NCBI RefSeq assembly: GCF_009600885.1
Contig: NZ_VCLA01000194.1
Coordinates: forward strand, 30,781-63,012
Source: Streptomyces jumonjinensis
Lineage (GTDB): Bacteria > Actinomycetota > Actinomycetes > Streptomycetales > Streptomycetaceae
Direction: 5' to 3'
Length of the DNA stretch: 32,232 nt
How positions within the stretch are numbered: position 1 is the stretch's first letter; the number at the start of each line of letters is the position of its first letter. Below the pieces are notes generated by a model. That model was not told where the DNA came from, searched no databases, and worked only from the letters and a program-made list of their open reading frames with translations. Below, piece after piece: positions 8,499-16,301 of this stretch. Position numbers and translations under genes: made by a program.

Positions 8499-8513
8499 AT
8501 AGCCCTCCTACAA

Positions 8514-8545
8514 CACAGATCCGGCCGGTCCAAACGGCATCTGTG
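8514..8545. repeat. Inverted repeat between recombinase and rsgA fragment
   Basis: CACAGAT at 8514-8520 is the exact reverse complement of ATCTGTG at 8539-8545, with 18 bases between. It lies in the 67 bases between the start of the recombinase and the premature stop of rsgA, where a hybrid attachment site of a serine integrase is expected. Serine integrase sites are imperfect dyads, so this may be part of the site; an operator for the recombinase promoter is the alternative. Confidence 0.45.
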
Positions 8546-8565
8546 CAGGTGAGGGCCATGCTGTT

Positions 8566-9033
8566 TTACGCGGCGCTCTCCCAGGCCAGCGCCAGAAAGC
8601 GTTCGATCCGTCCGAGGTCCAGCTCGACGGCGAGGGAGACCGCGATGACCGCGTGGTCGACATTGGCGGCGAGGATCTGTCCCTCGGACCGCTTGGAGGA
8701 GGTGGAGCGTACGAAGGCGGTACGGCGCGGCAGCAGCGTCCGTACATACCGGGGGTCGCCGGCCGGGTCGACGGCGACCCAGTCGCCGGTGCACACGACC
8801 TTCATCGGGTCGCGCGGCACCACGAACTCGGTGTCGGCCCGCACGACGCCGTCACCGGTGACGATGTCGCACAGCCCCCGGTCGACGCGGACGACCCGGC
8901 CGGGGACAAGACCCTGGGCGGCGTACGGGGCGAACGCGTCGGCCCAGCCCTCGTCCCAGCCGTACGGGGTGAGAGCGGTGTGGACCTCAGCGGAGGCAGC
9001 AGAAGAAGACAGGTTCAGCGGAGTGCTGGACAA
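8566..9033 (-). pseudogene. rsgA: Truncated ribosome-associated GTPase RsgA
   Basis: This 155-residue frame matches the N-terminal part of RsgA, the GTPase that helps mature the small ribosomal subunit. The OB-fold region is present (GLVPGRVVRVDRGLCDIVTGDG, then VVCTGDWVAVDPAGDPR), followed by the start of the circularly permuted GTPase domain (ILAANVDHAVIAVSLAVELDLGRIERFLALAWES). In RsgA this helix continues into the G4 motif (TKAD), the P-loop (GxSGxGKS) and a zinc domain; here the reading ends in SAA and a stop, so all nucleotide-binding motifs are lost. The likely start is the TTG at 9033. The break coincides with the serine recombinase, suggesting that the rest of rsgA lies beyond the inserted element to the left of the window. 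A second intact copy elsewhere cannot be excluded. Confidence 0.85.
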
Positions 9034-9096
9034 GACGGGGAAACCCTTCGGAGGGTGGCCCCGGCGGCGTGCTCGGCGCGCAAAAGTGTGTGGGTG

Positions 9097-9171
9097 TCAG
9101 CCGGAGACCACAGGGGTGGGAACGATGAACTCCTGAGTGCGGGCAGCGCCCGTGACCATGACCGTCATCAC
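9097..9171 (-). CDS. 24-codon ORF upstream of rsgA fragment
   Basis: A tiny frame starting with GTG (ATG immediately follows) 8 bases after a very strong AGGAGG ribosome site (about 9179-9184). It encodes MMTVMVTGAARTQEFIVPTP and four more residues (VVSG). The stop lies 63 bases upstream of the putative rsgA start, so it could be a leader peptide or a genuine small protein. The main support is the ribosome site; the peptide has no known motif. Confidence 0.45.
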   Translation of the reverse strand: MMTVMVTGAARTQEFIVPTPVVSG

Positions 9172-9326
9172 TGTCCTCACCTCCTGCTTCCTCAACGAAC
9201 CGACAACCCGGCCGGGCGTGGCACACGGCCCTCCCGGTGGAACGGGATGAAGACTAGACCCGCCCCGCCGACGCGCGCCACCCATTTAACGGCGAGCGCC
9301 ACCACACCCTGGCCGACTGTCGCCCG

Positions 9327-9989
9327 TCACACGGCGAGGCACATCCGCGCTGGCGAGAGCACACTCGGCCCGCCGATCTCCACCCTCGGCCTCCGGTAGC
9401 TCACCGGTACTCCGGACCGGGTGACGAAGTCGACCCGCTCGTACACCAGCGCGCACAAGAGCGGGGCTCCGGCCCGTCGCAGAGCGTCGGCCAGCTCGGG
9501 CAGCTCCTCCGCCAACTCCCACGACGTCGAGACAAGCGAGAACACCCCCAGCCCGGGACAGCCGGCCAGCCGGAACCCCAGCCGCACCTCCGGCGACGGT
9601 CCCCGCCCCGCCAGTGCTGCCGCCCTGCGGTCGCTCAGGCCCGGAGGGCAGCCGCAAGCCGTTCCGCGCATCGCTGCGGGCTCCAGGAAGCGGGCGCCGT
9701 CACAGGCGTGGAGCGACTCCTCCGCCCCCGTGGCCACCATACGGAAAGCGACGGACGCCTCTTCCAACAGCACCATCACACGGTCGCTGCTGGTCAGTAC
9801 CTCAGTCACGGCCCCAGCCTCCGAGGCCGACGGTTTCGGCACGCCACCGCAAAGATCGCTGACTACGGCGGCCACATGGTCATCCGTCGTTGCCACACAC
9901 CACGCCCCCATGGCCACGGGCCTCCCTGCTTCATGCCGGGCAGCATAGAACCGCCCAACCTCGCCGCGATGCTGTTGCAACAGGCCCAT
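9327..9989 (-). CDS. Gp3-like (recombination directionality factor-like) protein
   Basis: A 220-residue protein with ATG at 9989 behind GGAGGA. It resembles, in order of features, the Gp3-like proteins of actinophages and integrative elements (the phiC31 gp3 superfamily, some of which turn integration into excision): a VVSDLCGG element near residue 45, an EVLTSSDRVMVLL strand, a region with CDG and CGCP cysteines (about 95-125), then LGFRLAGCPGLGVFSLVSTSW and a helix AEELPELADALRRAGAP, followed by the strand pattern ending in SYRRPRVEI. The match is from memory of the family pattern, not an alignment. Its position about 0.8 kb from the serine recombinase makes a functional link attractive, but the rsgA fragment lies between them. 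Confidence 0.5.
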   Translation of the reverse strand: MGLLQQHRGEVGRFYAARHEAGRPVAMGAWCVATTDDHVAAVVSDLCGGVPKPSASEAGAVTEVLTSSDRVMVLLEEASVAFRMVATGAEESLHACDGARFLEPAAMRGTACGCPPGLSDRRAAALAGRGPSPEVRLGFRLAGCPGLGVFSLVSTSWELAEELPELADALRRAGAPLLCALVYERVDFVTRSGVPVSYRRPRVEIGGPSVLSPARMCLAV

Positions 9990-10181
9990 GACCGTCCTCC
10001 GGGGATCCAACGAACAGAGCCTCATTCAGCCGGAACGGCCACGGCTTGGCCCGACCGGTGGTATGCGCGTATAGGGGCCCCTCAGCCGCCACCCGGTTCA
10101 CCTGCCCCAGCGACACCGGCAGGGCACCGCTCACCGAATCCCGGGTCCCCTTCCCTCAGCGCGGGTCAGGCGAGGCCGGAG

Positions 10182-10553
10182 CTACGATACGTATTCGAGA
10201 AGCCAGCTGACCGGTGCGTCGTCGACCACGTCGGTGGCGCTCTTCTTCACCCGTCCGATGCTGACCTTCTGTGTTCCTGCGGGTAGCTTTTCAGCAAGGC
10301 GGCCGGCGGCGGCGTTGATGTCCCAGTTCTTGACGACCGTCCAGGTGGTGCCGTTGTGGAGGGCCACCCGCAGCCGCACGTCGGCCCAGTCGGAGCCGAA
10401 GCTGAGGTATCCGTCACCCCAGACGGCGTTGTTACCCTGGTTGGGCTGGGGGATGGCCAGGACGATGCCGTACTTGTAGTGGATGAGCCCGCCGGCCTCG
10501 TTGATCAGGAAGCCGTGGGGGATCTCGCCGGTCTGGAACTGGGACTGGGCCAC
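10182..10553 (-). CDS. Hypothetical 123-residue protein
   Basis: A soluble protein with a GTG start at 10553, 6 bases after an AAGGAG site. It is rich in tryptophan, glycine and aromatic residues in beta-like strands (LIHYKYGIVLAIPQPNQG, AVWGDGYLSFGSDWADVR, WTVVKNWDINAAAG) and lacks a signal peptide and membrane segments. I do not recognise the family; the composition suggests a small all-beta, perhaps ligand-binding fold. Codon use is that of a real high-GC gene. Two palindromes lie 125-170 bases upstream. Confidence 0.6.
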   Translation of the reverse strand: MAQSQFQTGEIPHGFLINEAGGLIHYKYGIVLAIPQPNQGNNAVWGDGYLSFGSDWADVRLRVALHNGTTWTVVKNWDINAAAGRLAEKLPAGTQKVSIGRVKKSATDVVDDAPVSWLLEYVS

Positions 10554-10859
10554 TTGCCACTCCTTGTCTGTCCGATGTTCAGCGCCATCACGAAAAGTGG
10601 GCGAGACACCGGAGATTCAGCGGTCCGCCGGTGAAGGCGGGCAGCTCCATATTCGAGCTACATGTGCCGCCATAGGTTGTTTTGTCGCGTTCCAGACAAA
10701 ACTGTGGCGCATAGCTATGCGCAGGTTTATGTGCGATTCATCCCTTCTTCTCTGCTTCATCGATACCAAGACCGGGCCGCTGGCTCCGTATTGCGTGGAA
10801 CCTCAGCAACATGCCGAAGTGCCGATGAGCCCCATCAGGTCTGTATCCGAAGAAGACGC
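10554..10859. promoter_or_regulatory. Gap with two strong palindromes
   Basis: This gap of about 306 bases between the hypothetical gene and the first transposase is less GC-rich than its surroundings. GTTTTGTC at 10679-10686 is repeated inverted as GACAAAAC at 10695-10702, and five bases further a perfect 16-bp palindrome GCGCATAGCTATGCGC occupies 10707-10722. Both lie upstream of the minus-strand hypothetical gene and may be operators, or remains of a mobile element end. No gene was recognised here. Confidence 0.45.
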
Positions 10860-11716
10860 TCAGGCGGCGGTCCGTACCGGGGCTGGGGCGGCTCGTGGCC
10901 GTGCCCGCTTTCTGGTCGGTCTGCGGGTGAGGCGGCGGGTCATCAGCGTGATGGACGCCCAGGCGATGAGTGTCGCACTGACCTGCGGCAGTCTTTCGTG
11001 GTCCCGACAGTGCCGGCGGGCCCGCATGATCCACGACAGAGAACGTTCGACCCCCCAACGGCGGGGCAGCACGATGAAGCCCTTGGTGTTCGGCGGTCGG
11101 CGAACGGTCTTCAGGGTGATGTCGAAGCGGTCCCTGGCCCATGCCGCCAGCTTCCCGGCATAGTTGGAGTCCGCCCACTCGATCGCGATCTCCGGGTGCA
11201 TCAGGTGGAGCCGGAACAGCAGCTCCCTGGCCGCGTCGCGGTCGGTGACGTCGGCCGGGGTGACCATGACGAGCAGGATCAGGCCCCGGGTGTCGACCGC
11301 GATATGGCGTTTGCGGCCGTTGATCTGTTTCGCCGGGTCGTAGCCGCGGCTTTCCTGCCGACCGTCTCGGATGCCTTCACGCTCCGGGAGTCCACGATCA
11401 CCGCGCCGGCCTGCGGGGTCTTGCCGCTGCCGATCCGTACGGCCCGGCGGAGCTGGTCGCGCATCAGGCTGACGATGCCGTCGGCCGCCCAGCGTCGGGC
11501 GAAACCGTAGATCGTCCGCCACGGCGGGAAGTCCGCCGGCATCGCCCGCCACTTGATCCCGTTGTCGACCAGATAGCGGATGCCGTCGATGATCTCCCGG
11601 CGGGGATGTTTCTCTGGCCGGCCCCGGCCGATCTCGCAGGCCGGGGGCGGCAGCAGGGCCTCGATCAGGTCCCATTCGGCGTCGGTGGTGTCGGAAGGGT
11701 AGCGGCGTCGGCGCAT
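10860..11716 (-). CDS. IS5-like transposase in two frames (first element)
   Basis: A DDE transposase of the IS5 family read in two overlapping frames. The first frame starts at ATG 11716 (MRRRRYPSDTTDAEWDLIEA) and carries the N-terminal IS5 domain (LIEALLPPP, GIRYLVDNGIKWRAMPADFP) up to the first catalytic Asp in VIVDSRSVKASETVG. The protein continues in the -1 frame (ESRGYDPAKQINGRKRH) from about 11355 to the stop at 10860, with the second Asp in PADVTDRDAA and the terminal signature RRWGVERSLSWIMR. One base is missing relative to a continuous frame within 11348-11362. This is either a disabling deletion or a programmed shift. The element ends could not be identified, so only the transposase is delimited. 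Confidence 0.85.
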
Positions 11717-11808
11717 CAACAGGCACTGGGGCCCCGGCCGGGCGGGTGCGGGTGAGCCGGCCAGGGCCCGGGCTCTCCCGTTCGTGACCGGTGGCATCCC
11801 ACATGGGT

Positions 11809-12339
11809 TCAGCGGGACTGTGAGGCCGCCATCTCCAGCGCGGCCTCCACCGCTGTGATCTGCGTGTTCAGATAGTTCGCCCACCTGCTCTTCGGGAAGA
11901 GAGCGAGGTGAGGGGCGAGGGTGCCGAAGATCATCCGGCACAACTGGGTGAGCCGCTCACTGATCCGCTCTCGCTCCCATTCCTCCAGTTCCGCCTCGCT
12001 CGCGCAGAAGTGGTAACCCACCTCGCGGGCCCACAGCATCGGCGGCCAGCCGCGTTCACCGCACAGATCCCGCAGCGCGGCGATACCGCTCCTGGTCTGA
12101 TAGACGCTCAGCTCACAGGCGCCCACCAGGCGTTTCAGGGCGTCGGCGGTGGACCGCTTCTTCGGCACGGCCGTGCCGGGCGTCCGCGCCGCTCGGCGCA
12201 CGGTCCACGGCAGGGCACACCGCTGACACAGGGTCAGCGGCGCACATCGCCGGGCGCGAGAAGGCTGGTCAGCGGCCCGGCCGCTGGCGTCCGTCGGGGA
12301 CGACGAGAGCTTCCGCCCCTCCGCACCCGACCACCCCAC
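11809..12339 (-). CDS. Hypothetical protein between two IS elements
   Basis: About 176 residues if the GTG at 12339 is used; the longer frame runs into the neighbouring IS end and is not meaningful. The N-terminal third is arginine- and serine-rich with a CxxC pair (LCQRC). The C-terminal part looks like a folded helical domain (DALKRLVGACELSVYQTRSG, RDLCGERGWPPMLWAREVGY, EAELEEWERERISERLTQLC). I do not recognise it. Reconstructing the sequence before the IS insertion at the TTA target shows an in-frame stop just upstream, so the IS seems to have landed beside this gene, not inside it. Its promoter may have been separated from it. Confidence 0.45.
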   Translation of the reverse strand: MGWSGAEGRKLSSSPTDASGRAADQPSRARRCAPLTLCQRCALPWTVRRAARTPGTAVPKKRSTADALKRLVGACELSVYQTRSGIAALRDLCGERGWPPMLWAREVGYHFCASEAELEEWERERISERLTQLCRMIFGTLAPHLALFPKSRWANYLNTQITAVEAALEMAASQSR

Positions 12340-12365
12340 CCGAGCTTCGCAGGGTGCGGCCCTTA

Positions 12366-13238
12366 GAAGATGTCTCACGTGGCGAGTTTCACGAGTCTCT
12401 TGTAGCAGGTCAGGGCTGCGGCGAGGCCGAGGAAGGCAAGGAAGTGGCTGCCTTTTCGTTCGTACCGGACGCTGAGGCGGCGGTAGCCGAAGAGCCAGGA
12501 GATCGACCGCTCGATCTTCCAGCGGTGCCGGCCCAGCCGCTCACCGGACTCGATACCGGGACGGGCGATCCGCGCGATAAGGTTCCGGCCGCGGAGCCAG
12601 CGGAGGTGCTCTGCGGAGTAGTACGCCTTGTCCGCACGGACCTTCACCGGCTTCCTCCGACGTGGTCCGCGCCGGGAGCGGACGGCGGGAATGCCGAGGA
12701 TCAACGGCTTGAACGCCTGGCTGTCGTGCAGGTTCGCGCCGGACACCGCGACGGCCAGCGGCAGCCCCTGGGCCTCGGACAGCACGTGCAGTTTGCTGCC
12801 CTTCCTGCCGCGATCGACTGGATTCGGCCCGGTCAGCGAGCCCCCCTTTTCGCCCGCACCGACGCGGCATCGACGATCGCGGACGTCCAGTCCAGCTCAC
12901 CCCTGGCACCAAGCTCGTCCAGGACCGCCCGGTGCAGCCCGCGCCACAGCCCGGCCTTGGTCCACACGGTGAACCGACGGTGCGCGGTGGCCGGCGGGAC
13001 ACCGAAAGACTCCGGCAGATACCGCCACGCGCACCCGCTCGTCAGCACGTACACCACGGCCGTGAATACCGCCCGCTCGTCCACCGGGGCAGTACCCCCG
13101 CCCTGCGGACGGGACGTGAACCTCGGCATCAACGGAGCTACCAGTTCCCACCGTTCGTCCGGAACCAGCCGACGCGACAGATCAACCCTCATGGTGCAGC
13201 ATCATGTCGCACCCCGAAGCGCCACGTGAGACATCCTC
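12366..13238 (-). mobile_element. IS5-like insertion sequence with clear ends
   Basis: An 873-bp element. The left end begins GAAGATGTCTCACGTGGCG and the right end, read inward on the other strand, begins GAGGATGTCTCACGTGGCG: 18 of 19 positions match. Both ends are flanked by TTA (12363-12365 and 13239-13241), a 3-bp target duplication typical of IS5-family elements. The ends and duplication being intact implies a fairly recent insertion. Confidence 0.92.
12375..13192 (-). CDS. IS5-like transposase in two frames (second element)
   Basis: DDE transposase encoded by the 12366-13238 element. The first frame (119 residues, ATG 13192 to stop 12833) carries the N-terminal domain (RLVPDERWELVAPLMPRF, CAWRYLPESFGVPPATAHRR) and the first Asp in AIVDAASVRAKRG. 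The second part lies in the -1 frame: GSLTGPNPVDRGRKGSKLH, second Asp in SGANLHDSQ, and the terminal HRWKIERSISWLFGYRRL signature with the catalytic Glu. The switch point is a run of four A and six G (minus strand of 12841-12850), a credible slippage site; one extra G would also fuse the frames. Confidence 0.9.
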
Positions 13239-13355
13239 TTACCCTCGCCTTTCAAGTGGGCCGCGAAATGCATCCCTGGAGGAAAGAGGCCCTCGTGCAC
13301 GATGTGTACGACCGACTGCTTGGCCTAATGACTCTCGCATAGGGGGAAGAAGCCG

Positions 13356-14096
13356 ATGGGGCCGCGCTTTGATACGAAGCAAGAGGTACGCAATGAGGTC
13401 TGGAATCTGCTCGACAGCAGGCAGGCTGTCAACGACCCCAGTGCTCACGGCCGAATCCCCGACTTCAAGGGAACGGAGGCAGCCTCTGCACTGCTCTCGT
13501 CCCTGCCGGAGTGGCAGTCCGCGGCCGTCGTCAAGGCCGTACCGGACCGGGCTCAACTGCCCGTGCGAGTAGCAGCACTTGAGGCCAGGAAGACCGTCTA
13601 CATGGCCGTTCCGAAGCTGGCTACCCCCAAGCCGTTCTACCTGCTGGACCCCGCCCTCCTGACGGGGCGCCCGCTGGACGTGGCGGCCACGGGGAAGGGG
13701 GCCGCCGGACACGCGCCGACCGTCGAGGTGGACGCGATGGCACCCAGCGACGTGATCGTTCTGGGCAGTGTGGCCGTCAACCGAACGGGAGTGAGGATCG
13801 GCAAAGGGGCCGGGTACTCGGACATCGAGTTCGGACTTCTGGTTGAGGCCGGCCTTGTTACGGACCGAACGTTGATCGTGACCACGGTCCATTCGCTGCA
13901 AGTTATCGACAGGCCGATACCGACTGCGGAGCACGACGTCAGGGTGGATGTCATCGTGACACCCGAAGAAGTGATTCGCTGCGTGGTCGACAGTCGCCCT
14001 AGAGGAATTTATTGGAAGAGCCTCGATCCCGAGAAGATCGCGGCCATCCCTGCATTGGGAGCCCGACAGGGCAGGACCATGGATTCACGTTCATAA
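13356..14096 (+). CDS. 5-formyltetrahydrofolate cyclo-ligase family protein
   Basis: A 246-residue cytoplasmic protein of the 5-formyl-THF cyclo-ligase (MTHFS) family, which converts 5-formyl-THF to 5,10-methenyl-THF in folate metabolism. ATG at 13356 follows GGGGGAAG. Visible family features are the N-terminal KQEVRNEVWNLL helix, IPDFKG, the PDRAQLPVRVAAL segment, VYMAVPKLA, the long loop with SDVIVLGSVAVNRTGVRIGK and the GKGAGYSDIEFGLL motif that in the family binds the nucleotide/folate, and HDVRVDVIVTPEEVI near the end. It belongs to the longer subtype seen in archaea and actinomycetes; the exact substrate is not certain. It stands alone, between the IS and a toxin-antitoxin pair. Confidence 0.85.
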   Translation: MGPRFDTKQEVRNEVWNLLDSRQAVNDPSAHGRIPDFKGTEAASALLSSLPEWQSAAVVKAVPDRAQLPVRVAALEARKTVYMAVPKLATPKPFYLLDPALLTGRPLDVAATGKGAAGHAPTVEVDAMAPSDVIVLGSVAVNRTGVRIGKGAGYSDIEFGLLVEAGLVTDRTLIVTTVHSLQVIDRPIPTAEHDVRVDVIVTPEEVIRCVVDSRPRGIYWKSLDPEKIAAIPALGARQGRTMDSRS

Positions 14097-14324
14097 GCGA
14101 CTGATTCCACGCCGCCTACCCCCTCCCAGGCGGGCACACTCAACCCGGCCCCATCCTCGTGGCCGCGTAGCCGCACCGCTCCCAGTCCGTGCGGAAGATC
14201 ACCAAGGAAACCGACCGCGACACCCGGCCATGTCCGAACGCCGATCGCCATGGCGCTCGTCTCTCCCTCATTGGAGGTCGAGATCCCCCACCCCAAACAA
14301 TACGAGTTTTGTTAAGGTGGCTGT

Positions 14325-14597
14325 ATGGCTACCTCCCAGGCTCCCGGCGAAGGACCCATCCGACCCGTATCCGTCTCGCTCCACGAAGGCACCATCGCCG
14401 CCCTCAAGGCACGCACGGGAAAGCGAGGCATGTCCGCCTACGTCGAAGCCCTCATCCAGCGCCAACTGGAGCGGGAGCGACTGCGCGAACTCATCGAGGA
14501 CGCGGAGGCCGAACACGGCCCGGTCGATCAGGCGGCGGTCGACGCCAAACGCGCGATCCTCCGCGGTGACGCGACGAGCTCGGCGGACGCTGCGTGA
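14325..14597 (+). CDS. vapB: VapB-type antitoxin (ribbon-helix-helix)
   Basis: A 90-residue protein starting at ATG 14325 behind AAGGTGG. Residues about 14-50 (RPVSVSLHEGTIAALKARTG, then SAYVEALIQRQLERERLR) fit a ribbon-helix-helix DNA-binding domain; the acidic C-terminal half (EDAEAEHGPVDQAAVDAKRA) is the usual toxin-binding tail. The stop overlaps the toxin start (GTGA). In such pairs the antitoxin binds the toxin and represses its own promoter; the somewhat AT-rich stretch around 14298-14318 is a likely promoter/operator site. Confidence 0.8.
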   Translation: MATSQAPGEGPIRPVSVSLHEGTIAALKARTGKRGMSAYVEALIQRQLERERLRELIEDAEAEHGPVDQAAVDAKRAILRGDATSSADAA

Positions 14598-14986
14598 GCG
14601 GCACGCTCGTCCTGGACTGCGAAGGCTTGTCCGCGCTGGTGCGACGCACGCCCGAGATCACCGAGTGGATGGTGGCAGCCGGGGCTGAAGACATCCGCGT
14701 CGTCACCAGCTCCGTCACCCTCGTCGAAGCACGCGACCCCAGGATCAACCAGGCCCGCTTCGACTACGCCGTCTCCCGCGTGAACATCATCCCGCCCACC
14801 GAAGCCATCGCTCGCCACGCCGGCAAGCTCCTCGCCGCAGCCGGCCTGCACGGCCACAAGTACGCCCTCGACGCCATCGTGGCCGCCACCGCACTCACCG
14901 CGGCGGGCCCGGTGACCGTCCTGACGTCGGACCCAGAAGATCTCCTCATGCTGTGCGGCCCCGGCATCCGTGTGATCAAGATTTGA
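14594..14986 (+). CDS. vapC: VapC-type PIN-domain ribonuclease toxin
   Basis: A 130-residue PIN-domain protein, expected to be an endoribonuclease that acts on tRNA or rRNA. The GTG start overlaps the antitoxin stop. The four acidic residues of the PIN active site are present: Asp8 in LVLDCEG, Glu45 in TLVEAR, Asp93 in YALDAIVAATAL and Asp113 in VLTSDPEDL. Length is typical. It appears intact, so it should need its partner to be harmless. Confidence 0.88.
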   Translation: MSGTLVLDCEGLSALVRRTPEITEWMVAAGAEDIRVVTSSVTLVEARDPRINQARFDYAVSRVNIIPPTEAIARHAGKLLAAAGLHGHKYALDAIVAATALTAAGPVTVLTSDPEDLLMLCGPGIRVIKI

Positions 14987-15109
14987 CCCGCGGGCGATGC
15001 GGGTGCCGCGGCCAGGCCAAGTCGGGGTGCTCAGGACAAGGGTCCCGGCTTTCGTATCGGTGGGAGCGCGCCCATGATGGAGTGAGCTACGTCTTTGGGA
15101 GGTATCCCG

Positions 15110-15769
15110 ATGCACAGCACTCCGCCCCGTGATCCGGCGTCCGACCATCTGCTGGCGCCCGGCAATTCCGCTCTGCTGCTCATCGACTACCAACCGCCAC
15201 AGATATCCACGGTCCGGTCCATCTACACCGGCGATCTGGTCAACAATGTCGTCGCCCTGACCCGGACCGCCCGGACGTTCGGCCTTCCGATCGTGCTGTC
15301 CACCGTCAACGTCTCCACCGGGGTCAACGCGGACACGATCCCCCAGCTGCGCGGAATCCTGGAAGGCGTGCCGTCCATCGACCGCACGTCCATCAACGCG
15401 TGGGAGGACGACGACTTCCTGGCCGCGGTACGGGCTGCCGACCGCCGGAAGCTGATCATCGGCGCGCTCTGGACCGAGGCGTGTCTGCTCTTCCCCACCC
15501 TGGACGCGATGGCCGAGGGGTACGAGGTCTACCCGGTCGTCGACGCCGTCGGCGGCACGACCCGGGAGGCCCATGAAGCGGCGCTGGCCCGGATGTACCA
15601 GGCCGGCGCCCGGCCCACCAGCTGGAACTCGGTGGCCTGCGAACTCCAGCGGGACTGGAACCGCTCCGAGACGGTCAAGGGCTTCCGGCAGAACACCATC
15701 GCCCACCACGCCGCCTGGGGCTGGTACCTCGCACTCGCGGAAGAGGGCACCCGGATGATGGGCGACTGA
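15110..15769 (+). CDS. Isochorismatase-family hydrolase
   Basis: A 219-residue cysteine hydrolase of the isochorismatase/YcaC group. ATG 15110 is preceded by GGGAGG; an in-frame start 15 bases earlier is less likely. The catalytic triad can be seen: Asp in ALLLIDYQPP, Lys in RRKLIIGALW and Cys in TEACLLFP. The C-terminal part with WNSVACELQRDW matches the YcaC-like subgroup, whose natural substrates are mostly unknown. It is monocistronic, with a convergent MerR gene. Confidence 0.87.
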   Translation: MHSTPPRDPASDHLLAPGNSALLLIDYQPPQISTVRSIYTGDLVNNVVALTRTARTFGLPIVLSTVNVSTGVNADTIPQLRGILEGVPSIDRTSINAWEDDDFLAAVRAADRRKLIIGALWTEACLLFPTLDAMAEGYEVYPVVDAVGGTTREAHEAALARMYQAGARPTSWNSVACELQRDWNRSETVKGFRQNTIAHHAAWGWYLALAEEGTRMMGD

Positions 15770-15840
15770 GCCACGCCGTGCAGCGGTCGCATCGACGGCC
15801 CCGGCGAGCACGGCGAGACCGGTCGCGCAGGCCCTGGACC

Positions 15841-16242
15841 CTATACGAGACCGGCCGCGCAGGCGTCCGGGTCCGGGTCCACGACTCCGTCTCGCGCCGT
15901 GGCGTCGATGATGGCGTCGAGCCGGTCGCGTGCGGACAGCAGGCCGGACACGGCCTCGTCGATGCGTTCACGCTCCCGGCGCAGGTCGGGCAGCATGCCG
16001 GAACAGGCCGGCGCCAGGATTCGTCCGGTGTCGACCATGCAGGGCAACAGCTCGGCGATGACGGCGGTGTTGAGACCGGCGCCGAGCAGCATGCGGATGC
16101 CGCGCACGGTGGCCACGTCCTCCTCCGCGTACTCGCGGTATCCGCTGGGCCGCCGCTCCGGCCTGAGCAGCCCCTGCTCCTCGTAGTACCGCAGGAGCCG
16201 CTGACTGACCCCCGTCCGCCGGGAGAACTCTCCCATGCGCAT
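15841..16242 (-). CDS. MerR-family transcriptional regulator
   Basis: A 133-residue regulator. The N-terminal winged-helix domain is canonical (MRMGEFSRRTGVSQRLLRYY, then EEQGLLRPERRPSGYREY) and is followed by a helical dimerisation region. Three cysteines occur in the C-terminal half (ELLPCMVDT, PACSGML, DACAAG), but they do not form a known metal-binding pattern, so the effector may be a small molecule. It is transcribed away from the imine-reductase-like gene, with a dyad suited to MerR binding in between; it probably controls that gene. Confidence 0.9.
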   Translation of the reverse strand: MRMGEFSRRTGVSQRLLRYYEEQGLLRPERRPSGYREYAEEDVATVRGIRMLLGAGLNTAVIAELLPCMVDTGRILAPACSGMLPDLRRERERIDEAVSGLLSARDRLDAIIDATARDGVVDPDPDACAAGLV

Positions 16243-16262
16243 GTGATCACCACCACGTTCAG

Positions 16263-16294
16263 TTGACTCTCACACCGATGTGAGACCGCAGTGT
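16263..16294 (+). promoter_or_regulatory. MerR-type promoter/operator with dyad
   Basis: TTGACT at 16263-16268 fits a -35 box. TCTCACA at 16268-16274 and TGTGAGA at 16279-16285 form a 7-bp inverted repeat with a 4-base spacer. A weak -10 (CAGTGT, 16289-16294) lies about 20 bases after the -35 box, the stretched spacing that MerR proteins correct by twisting DNA. The ATG of the oxidoreductase is only 7 bases further, so its mRNA is likely leaderless. Confidence 0.7.
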
Positions 16295-16301
16295 AGGTCG
16301 C

